Shown piece by piece: positions 1 to 4,157 of a stretch of 5,042 bases of DNA. Below the pieces are notes generated by a model that worked only from the letters and a program-made list of their open reading frames with translations, had not been told where the DNA came from and ran no database searches. Made by a program: the position numbers and the translations under genes. Source of the DNA: Verrucomicrobiota bacterium (GTDB taxonomy: Bacteria; Verrucomicrobiota; Verrucomicrobiia; Limisphaerales; UBA9464); contig JANXMD010000566.1 of assembly GCA_025354845.1 (NCBI GenBank), positions 1-5,042 on the forward strand, in the 5' to 3' direction. Numbering within the stretch: the stretch's first letter is position 1; each line of letters starts with the position of its first letter.

Positions 1-92
1 ATAGCGCCTACTGCCCATTACCGATACCCGCAAGAATCCCACCCCGGCGGGTTTGTAAAAGGAGAAGCTATTCAGGTGGAGGCGGGAAGTCT
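1..92. other. Non-coding edge sequence that does not continue the threonine synthase gene
   Basis: The threonine synthase-like frame entering from the right ends in TAA at 93-95. None of the three minus-strand frames here restores the C-terminal third of that enzyme, and no other protein or RNA is recognisable. A short inverted repeat is visible (ACCCGC at 26-31 against GCGGGT at 47-52, 15-base loop), too weak to name. The stretch could be the end of an inserted element, the far side of a rearrangement, or an assembly join near a contig edge. The window alone cannot separate these. Confidence 0.5.
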
Positions 93-950
93 TTACCCAA
101 TCGAAGTGGTGATCGGTGAACAGCCCGTCGCCTGGGCGCCATGGATGTGCCACTTCTTGTCGGGCACGATGCCCAGCTTGGTGAACTCCTGGTAACTCTT
201 GTGAATCTTGGTCAAGAGCGATCCAGAAGCCATGCACACCACCGTGTGGTCAGGCACCTGCCAGTCGAGCTGCTCCTGAATCTCGAAGCCCATGCTCTTG
301 CTGCCCTCGGCGTAATAGGGGCGCATATTTACATTCACAAACGCCCAGCCGTACTTGCCGGCGATCTCGGCGCAGAGGCGGTTGACCTCGTCGTAGTGCC
401 CCTTGATGCCCACGACATTCGCGCCGTAAACCAGCGAGTTCACCACCTTGCCCTGCTCAAGATCGGAGGGGATGAAGACATACGCATCCAACCCCGCGGC
501 GGCGGCGTTCGCCGCAACCGAATTGGCGAGGTTACCGGTGGAGGCGCAAGCCACGGTCTTGAAGCCCAGCTCCACCGAACGGCTCAGCGCCACGCTCACC
601 ACGCGGTCCTTGAACGACAACGTGGGATAGTTGACGGCGTCGTTCTTGATCCAGAGCTCGCGGATGCCGAGACGTTTGGCAAGGCGGTCGGCTTTCACCA
701 GCGGCGTGTAGCCCACCTGACAGCCAACGGTCGGCTCGCCGGCGACCGGCAGCAGTTCGCGGTAACGCCACATCGACTTGGGACGCGACAGAATCGATTC
801 ACGGGTCAGCGTTCTCTGGATGCGCTCGTAGTCATACGCCACCTCCAGCGGACCGAAATCGAACTCGCAGACATGCGTGGCGGTCAGCGGATACTCGCGC
901 CCGCACTCACGGCACTTCAGCGCCTTCATGAAACCGTTCTTCTCGCTCAT
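93..950 (-). CDS. thrC: Threonine synthase-like PLP enzyme, C-terminally truncated
   Basis: The family is a fold-type II pyridoxal-phosphate enzyme that converts O-phosphohomoserine to threonine in the cytoplasm. The 285 residues start with a small cysteine-bearing segment (CRECG, Cys13 and Cys16; Cys28), as in the longer bacterial threonine synthases. They continue with the PLP lysine in SFKD (Lys114), the STGNLANS loop (137-144) and an ASGSLL phosphate-loop-like segment (241-246). The protein stops right after HGAQATGCSPITTSIG, where relatives usually run on for roughly 100 or more residues, including a PNTIAKSLAIG-type segment. The copy is therefore probably inactive, or broken by an insertion or assembly join. 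ATG 950 has GGAAGA 8 bases upstream. ATG 927-929 (MKALKCRECG) has GAGAAG 9 bases upstream and is a fair alternative. Expression is governed by the SAM riboswitch at 1089-1211. A different substrate within this enzyme family cannot be excluded. Confidence 0.85.
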   Translation of the reverse strand: MSEKNGFMKALKCRECGREYPLTATHVCEFDFGPLEVAYDYERIQRTLTRESILSRPKSMWRYRELLPVAGEPTVGCQVGYTPLVKADRLAKRLGIRELWIKNDAVNYPTLSFKDRVVSVALSRSVELGFKTVACASTGNLANSVAANAAAAGLDAYVFIPSDLEQGKVVNSLVYGANVVGIKGHYDEVNRLCAEIAGKYGWAFVNVNMRPYYAEGSKSMGFEIQEQLDWQVPDHTVVCMASGSLLTKIHKSYQEFTKLGIVPDKKWHIHGAQATGCSPITTSIG

Positions 951-1029
951 GATCCAAATCTTCCGCGTCTTCGCATTGCTGATCGTTCGGAAGCGGACCC
1001 GCACCAGGCACCGTGCCGGCGCGAGCAAC

Positions 1030-1068
1030 AAAAAAGCCCACTTCTCATAACGACGAAGAGAAGAGGGC
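1030..1068 (-). terminator. Rho-independent terminator of the SAM riboswitch
   Basis: On the minus-strand RNA, GCCC (1068-1065) pairs with GGGC (1039-1036) and CUUCUC (1063-1058) with GAGAAG (1046-1041), separated by one U-U mismatch and closing an 11-base loop. Six U residues (1035-1030) follow directly. The plus strand has no T-run after the hairpin, so it works only leftward, toward the threonine synthase-like gene. Its 5' arm is the same sequence the antiterminator uses. After it, 79 untranslated bases lead to the start codon. Confidence 0.92.
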
Positions 1069-1099
1069 GAAAACGCGAACCGGCTCTTCTCATCGTTGT
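1050..1099 (-). promoter_or_regulatory. Antiterminator stem of the SAM riboswitch
   Basis: Bases 1099-1084 of the minus-strand RNA can pair with 1065-1050. The core is 8 bp of GAGAAGAG with CUCUUCUC, then a U-U mismatch, four more pairs, an A-C mismatch and two terminal pairs. The left arm contains the 3' strand of aptamer helix P1 (1094-1089) and the right arm contains the 5' arm of the terminator. Formation of P1 by the SAM-bound aptamer therefore frees the terminator arm and stops transcription. Without SAM this stem wins and the gene is read. Confidence 0.88.
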
Positions 1100-1211
1100 C
1101 GGAACCCCGTTGCCGGGACTCCGAACCGGAATTGGCACCTGGACATCGAACTGCCAGTTCGACCGGTTGCCGTGGCATCGTCGGGCCGTACCCTCCGCCA
1201 CTCTGGATGAG
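1089..1211 (-). promoter_or_regulatory. SAM-I (S-box) riboswitch aptamer
   Basis: The RNA binds S-adenosylmethionine and lowers expression of the gene downstream. The minus-strand sequence carries the class hallmarks in order: CUCAUCCAGAG, then GGCGGAGGG, GGCCC, GCCACGGCAACC and GGUGCCAAUUCC. P1 is CUCAUC (1211-1206) with GAUGAG (1094-1089). P2 is GUGGC (1201-1197) with GCCAC (1176-1172), followed by a kink-turn region and GGG/CCC (1193-1191, 1185-1183). P3 is ACCGG (1167-1163) with CC-A-GGU (1142-1137), topped by UCGAACU/AGUUCGA (1162-1156, 1152-1146). P4 is UCGGA (1124-1120) with UCCGA (1103-1099). Presence of P4 before the return strand of P1 favours SAM-I over SAM-IV. P1 is short at 6 bp. 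Confidence 0.95.
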
Positions 1212-1212
1212 T

Positions 1213-1230
1213 GTTCCGATTCCTCGGAAC
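1213..1230 (-). promoter_or_regulatory. GNRA-capped hairpin at the 5' end of the riboswitch leader
   Basis: On the minus-strand RNA, GUUCCGA (1230-1224) and UCGGAAC (1219-1213) form a perfect 7-bp stem closed by the tetraloop GGAA, a GNRA sequence. It sits one base before P1 of the aptamer. If the -35 box at 1262-1267 is real, it lies at or next to the first transcribed base. It may stabilise the 5' end or stack on P1; it is not a usual part of the SAM-I consensus. Confidence 0.7.
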
Positions 1231-1236
1231 GGCTGA

Positions 1237-1267
1237 ATCAATGCGACAGACGACCCGGAGCTGTCAA
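1237..1267 (-). promoter_or_regulatory. Probable sigma-70 type promoter for the riboswitch transcript
   Basis: A perfect TTGACA -35 box lies at 1267-1262 on the minus strand. The -10 region is weak: CATTGA (1243-1238, 18-base spacer) or ATTGAT (1242-1237, 19-base spacer). Either would start transcription near 1230, just ahead of the 5' hairpin and the aptamer. The position supports the call more than the -10 sequence does. Confidence 0.5.
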
Positions 1268-1268
1268 A

Positions 1269-1286
1269 GGGAATTTCCCGTACGGG
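1269..1286. promoter_or_regulatory. Two overlapping palindromes abutting the -35 box
   Basis: GGGAATTTCCC (1269-1279) and CCCGTACGGG (1277-1286) are perfect palindromes sharing CCC. They fill most of the gap between the rhodanese stop codon and the TTGACA box. They may be an operator for the riboswitch promoter, or part of the 3' end of the rhodanese transcript. No U-run follows, so they do not look like an intrinsic terminator. Confidence 0.35.
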
Positions 1287-1295
1287 CCGATCAGA

Positions 1296-1664
1296 TCAAC
1301 GCGTCATCGGCCAACCCGCGGCCACCAACCCTTTGTAGCCGCCGATGAGCGACGTGACGTTGCGATAGCCCATCTGCTGTGCCGCGTCGGCGCTCAGGGC
1401 GCTGCGGAAACCGCCGCCGCAGTAGAGCACAATCTCGGCGTCCAGATCGGGAATGCGGGTCTCCAAATCGCGCTCCAGGATCCCCTTCCCCAACTGCACG
1501 GCCTGCACCGCGTGACCTGCCGCCCATTCACTTTCCTCGCGCACGTCAATGAGCACCAGCGAGGGATTGGCGACGAGGCGGACCTTGAGGTCATCAATAC
1601 TGACTTCGCGAATCCGCGACTTGGCCGACTCCACGATCTTCAAAAACCCGGGGCTGTGTTGCAT
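1296..1664 (-). CDS. Single-domain rhodanese-like protein
   Basis: Rhodanese domains carry sulfur as a persulfide on one cysteine and pass it to acceptors such as cyanide, thiols or sulfur-carrier proteins. This 122-residue protein has the family order: a lead helix (VSIDDLKVRL, 21-30), DVREESEWAAGH (40-51), the active-site loop CGGGFRS starting at the likely catalytic Cys82, and the closing GGYKGLVAAGWP (108-119). There is no signal peptide or membrane segment, so it is probably cytoplasmic. An in-frame TAG 12 bases ahead of the ATG fixes 1664 as the first usable start; no convincing Shine-Dalgarno sequence precedes it. It is divergent from the EamA gene. It lies upstream of the SAM-controlled gene on the same strand but outside that leader. 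The natural acceptor cannot be read from the sequence. Confidence 0.9.
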   Translation of the reverse strand: MQHSPGFLKIVESAKSRIREVSIDDLKVRLVANPSLVLIDVREESEWAAGHAVQAVQLGKGILERDLETRIPDLDAEIVLYCGGGFRSALSADAAQQMGYRNVTSLIGGYKGLVAAGWPMTR

Positions 1665-1748
1665 CGCGAGAGGCTAGGCGGCGGGACGCGACGCTCAATC
1701 CCGAAGTTTCCTCCTTGTGCCACGGCAACCACGTCCGAAAGTCCGCCC

Positions 1749-2681
1749 GTGCCGGAGCGTCCCGCGACGACCCCCATCGTCCTCAGCCTTGCCACCGCCG
1801 TGTTCCTGTGGGGCGGCAACAACGTCGCGTTGAAACAACTCATGCGCAGTTGGACCCCGGCCTGGACCGGCTCGACGCGATTCCTCCTCGCCGGCGGAAT
1901 CCTGATGGGGCTCCTCCGCTGGACGCCGTGGTTCGGTCGCATCCCGCCCCCACCGTCGGAACTTCGCCGCGCACTGTGGTGGCGGGGAGGCGGCCTGATG
2001 GCGACCTACATCGTCCTGTGCAACCTGTCTCTGCGTTTCATTCCCGCCTCCCACTTCGCCCTCGAACTCGCGCTGTCGCCGATTTGGGCCCTTTGGCTGG
2101 AATCCGGTTCCCACGGAGTCCGAGACCGATTGCGTCACTGGGCCGCCGCGGGACTCGCCTTCTCCGGAGTCGGACTGCTGCTCTGGCCCGCCCTGCATCA
2201 TCCCGACGAAACGCGCTGGTATGGTGAATTGCTGGGCCTCGCCTCAGGCTGGTTCTGGACCTTGCACAGCCGGCAGGGCAAGCGGCTCGCCGAAGGCTGG
2301 TCGGGCACCGCCGTGGCCGCGCATTCCATGTGGCGCGCCGGAGTGCTACTGATGCCCATCGCCGCCTTCGAAGTTTTGCGAGGCGGACAGTTGCCACCGA
2401 TCACAACCCAATTGGTAGGCATGCAGGCGTATTGCATCGTCCTGGGTGGCGTCATTCCCTTCACGCTTTGGAATCAGTGCCTGACCCGCTGGCCAGTGAG
2501 TCGCGTCGCGCTGTTCGGCAATCTCATTCCCGGATCCACCATGGCCTGGGCCGCAATCGCTGGATTCGAGCGCCCCAGCCCAACATTCGCGATGTCCATG
2601 CTGCTGATCTTCGGCGGCGTCGTGCTTGGCCAATGGGACTGGGACCGCACTTTCGCCCGCTTCTGGATGCCCGAGGACTAG
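1749..2681 (+). CDS. EamA/DMT-superfamily membrane transporter
   Basis: This is a 310-residue inner-membrane permease of the drug/metabolite transporter superfamily, whose members export or import amino acids, nucleotide precursors or other small metabolites. About ten hydrophobic helices can be placed near residues 8-28, 37-57, 80-98, 100-118, 130-148, 158-172, 187-209, 222-241, 249-271 and 279-296, in the two five-helix halves usual for EamA pairs. Family-like features are FLWGGNNVALK in helix 1 and the late LIPGSTMAWAAIAGFE segment (259-274). The start is GTG 1749: no ATG, GTG or TTG occurs in this frame in the 84-base gap before it, and the next ATG (1842) would remove helix 1. No strong Shine-Dalgarno is seen. 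The gap to the divergent rhodanese must hold both promoters, but I could not pick out convincing boxes. The substrate is unknown. Confidence 0.87.
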   Translation: MPERPATTPIVLSLATAVFLWGGNNVALKQLMRSWTPAWTGSTRFLLAGGILMGLLRWTPWFGRIPPPPSELRRALWWRGGGLMATYIVLCNLSLRFIPASHFALELALSPIWALWLESGSHGVRDRLRHWAAAGLAFSGVGLLLWPALHHPDETRWYGELLGLASGWFWTLHSRQGKRLAEGWSGTAVAAHSMWRAGVLLMPIAAFEVLRGGQLPPITTQLVGMQAYCIVLGGVIPFTLWNQCLTRWPVSRVALFGNLIPGSTMAWAAIAGFERPSPTFAMSMLLIFGGVVLGQWDWDRTFARFWMPED

Positions 2682-2711
2682 CCACGGTCAGATTTGGCCC
2701 CGCTCATTTCC

Positions 2712-2757
2712 CTCTTACTCTTACTCTTACTCTTACTCGTAATCGTAATCGTAATCG
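2712..2757. repeat. Hexamer tandem array, two unit types
   Basis: Four exact copies of CTCTTA (2712-2735) pass through one CTC into three exact copies of TCGTAA (2737-2754) followed by TCG. The halves are roughly inverted to each other, since TTAC-type units meet GTAA-type units, so a quasi-palindrome can form. The array fills the gap between the EamA stop codon and the glutaredoxin start. I recall similar arrays between genes in Verrucomicrobiota/Planctomycetota genomes; that is memory, not a search result. Confidence 0.9.
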
Positions 2758-2773
2758 CCCCGCCCCATTCCCC

Positions 2774-3034
2774 ATGAAACCCGTCACCATCCGTCTGTTC
2801 GTCAAATCGTTCTGCCCGTGGTGCAGCGAGGCCACTGAATGGCTCGATGTCCACGGAATCGCCTACGAAACCCTCAACGTCAGCCGTTCCGCCGAGGCTC
2901 GGGCCGAGATGTATGAGCTCACCGGCCAGACCAAGGCGCCGTCCATCGACGTCGACAAACACATCCTGGCCGACTTCGGAGTGGACGAACTGGAGACCTG
3001 GTGGCGGCAAATGGACTTCGACCCGAAAGTTTGA
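2774..3034 (+). CDS. Small glutaredoxin-family thiol-disulfide oxidoreductase
   Basis: The 86-residue protein has the thioredoxin-fold layout of bacterial glutaredoxins: a first strand TIRLFVKS (5-12), the redox motif C14-P-W-C17, a helix (18-28), a second strand, and TKAPSI with the probable cis-proline 56. It then has HILADFGVDELETW, matching the usual I-G-G-x-x-D-L region although without the GG pair. The family uses glutathione or another low-molecular thiol to reduce disulfides or mixed disulfides in the cytoplasm. The dithiol active site argues against the monothiol Fe-S carrier type. ATG 2774 is preceded by a C-rich stretch with no clear Shine-Dalgarno. The frame is open further upstream, but that part overlaps the EamA gene in another frame and has no family similarity. 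It may be co-transcribed with EamA (92-base gap). Confidence 0.85.
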   Translation: MKPVTIRLFVKSFCPWCSEATEWLDVHGIAYETLNVSRSAEARAEMYELTGQTKAPSIDVDKHILADFGVDELETWWRQMDFDPKV

Positions 3035-3057
3035 GAGCCGGATAGGGATAGGGAGGA

Positions 3058-3135
3058 CACGGATTCTCACGGACCTTCGACCTTCGACCTTCGACCCTCG
3101 ACTTTCGACTCTACATCGCTCCGCGAGAATCCGTG
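3058..3135. repeat. Perfect 11-bp inverted repeat enclosing a heptamer array
   Basis: CACGGATTCTC (3058-3068) and GAGAATCCGTG (3125-3135) are exact reverse complements separated by 56 bases that contain the heptamer units. The right arm runs into a short direct repeat, ATCCGTGAAATCCGTG. The structure fits a dispersed non-coding repeat cassette more than a terminator, because there is no adjacent T-run and the loop is long. Confidence 0.8.
3074..3108. repeat. Heptamer tandem array, five units
   Basis: Three exact CCTTCGA units (3074-3094) are followed by CCCTCGA and CTTTCGA, each with one change, and then the pattern decays at CTCTACA. The 7-base period is out of step with any reading frame, consistent with non-coding DNA. 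It lies between the glutaredoxin stop and the nadA start. Confidence 0.9.
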
Positions 3136-3179
3136 AAATCCGTGTCGCCCCTCTCGTTTTCGGAAACTAACCTGCTCCT

Positions 3180-4157
3180 ATGTTCAATGCACCGGATGCG
3201 ATGCCCGCTGGACGTGTCGCCCCTGCCGCCCTCGACTCGCTTTCCCGCGAGATCCTGGAGCTGAAGCGCTCGCTGAACGCGGTCATCCTGGCCCACAACT
3301 ACCAGGTCGCTGAGATTCAGGACGTTGCCGATTTTGTCGGCGATTCCCTCGGTCTTGCCCGTCAGGCAGCGCGCACCTCTGCCGACGTGATCGTCTTCTG
3401 CGGCGTGCACTTCATGGCCGAGACCGCGAAAATTCTGAATCCGTCCAAGCATGTGCTGCTCCCGGATCTCGACGCGGGATGCTCGCTGGAATCCAGCTGC
3501 CCGGGTTCGAAGCTTCGCGCGCTTCAGGGGACCAATCCGAACTTCTGGACCATCGCCTACATCAACTGCTCGGCCGAGGTGAAGGCGCTCGCCGATTGCA
3601 TCTGCACCAGCGGCAATGCGGTGAAAATCGTCAATGCCGCTCCCAAGGATCGGGATCTGCTCTTTGTGCCTGATGAAAACCTGGGCGGTTGGGTGATGGA
3701 GCAGACTGGGCGTCCCATGACGTTGTGGAAGGGCGATTGCTACGTGCATGTCGAGTGGACGCACGCCGCGATCACGCGCATCCGTCAGCTCCATCCCGGT
3801 GCGCCGGTGGTGGCGCATCCCGAGTGCCCGAAGGCGGTGAGAATGCTGGCCGATGAGGTCTGCTCGACCGAGAAGATGGTCACTTGGTGCCGCAGTACGC
3901 CGGCGAAGGACATCATCATCGCCACCGAGGCGGGCATGCTGCACCGGCTCAAGAAGGAGTGCCCGGACAAAAACTTTATCCCCGCGCCGACCGATCGGTG
4001 CGCCTGCAACGAATGCCGCTTCATGAAAATGAACACCCTGGAGAAGGTGCGCGACTGCATGGCCAACCGGACTCCCGAGATCCAGCTTCCGCCAGAAATC
4101 GCCGCGAGAGCGCGGGTGTCCATCGAGCGGATGCTTGAGATCTCAGGTCGCGACTAA
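3180..4157 (+). CDS. nadA: Quinolinate synthase
   Basis: NadA condenses iminoaspartate (from L-aspartate oxidase) with dihydroxyacetone phosphate to quinolinate, the first ring of de novo NAD synthesis, in the cytoplasm. The 325 residues show LAHNYQ (37-42), FVGDSLGLA (52-60), HFMAETAKILNP (77-88), LADCICTSGNAV (137-148), HPECPKAVR (213-221) and the tail motif CACNECRFMKMNTLEK. By alignment from memory with Thermotoga NadA, the three [4Fe-4S] ligands are Cys101 (DAGCS), Cys187 (KGDCYVH) and one of Cys274/276/279, most likely Cys276. The cluster lacks one protein ligand so it can bind substrate. Length is normal for the family. ATG 3180 is used; ATG 3201 is a possible alternative, and neither has a clear Shine-Dalgarno. 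No nadB or nadC is in view. Its 3' end overlaps the convergent LacI-type gene by 15 bases. Confidence 0.97.
   Translation: MFNAPDAMPAGRVAPAALDSLSREILELKRSLNAVILAHNYQVAEIQDVADFVGDSLGLARQAARTSADVIVFCGVHFMAETAKILNPSKHVLLPDLDAGCSLESSCPGSKLRALQGTNPNFWTIAYINCSAEVKALADCICTSGNAVKIVNAAPKDRDLLFVPDENLGGWVMEQTGRPMTLWKGDCYVHVEWTHAAITRIRQLHPGAPVVAHPECPKAVRMLADEVCSTEKMVTWCRSTPAKDIIIATEAGMLHRLKKECPDKNFIPAPTDRCACNECRFMKMNTLEKVRDCMANRTPEIQLPPEIAARARVSIERMLEISGRD

Noticed and set aside
26..52. Inverted repeat ACCCGC/GCGGGT as a terminator or element end
   Set aside because: The 6-bp arms with a 15-base loop and no T-run on the matching side are too weak to support either call.
1030..1240. Leader-peptide attenuator or T-box as the explanation of the alternating hairpins
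   Set aside because: No short threonine- or isoleucine-rich leader peptide and no T-box specifier/antiterminator motif are seen, while the SAM-I core motifs are all present in order.
951..1241. N-terminal extension of the threonine synthase-like frame up to 1241
   Set aside because: The 97 extra residues are translated riboswitch and terminator RNA. The family N-terminus (CRECG region) begins just after ATG 950.
1708..1716. AAGGAGG-like sequence on the minus strand ahead of the rhodanese
   Set aside because: It lies more than 40 bases from the rhodanese ATG, with an in-frame stop in between. The nearby TTG is in a different frame, so it is not that gene's ribosome binding site.
141..1748. 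Very long plus-strand open frame running into the EamA gene (846 residues in all)
   Set aside because: Everything before about 1749 is antisense to the threonine synthase-like gene, the riboswitch leader and the rhodanese, and shows no domain of its own. High GC content readily leaves such frames open. Only the part from 1749 is a real permease.
2330..2773. Glutaredoxin starting far upstream at 2330
   Set aside because: That stretch lies inside the EamA gene in another frame and crosses the hexamer array. The glutaredoxin fold starts at ATG 2774.
3111..3944. 277-residue minus-strand frame opposite nadA
   Set aside because: It is the antisense of a highly conserved NadA and has no recognisable motifs; its first-strand tail is translated repeat DNA.
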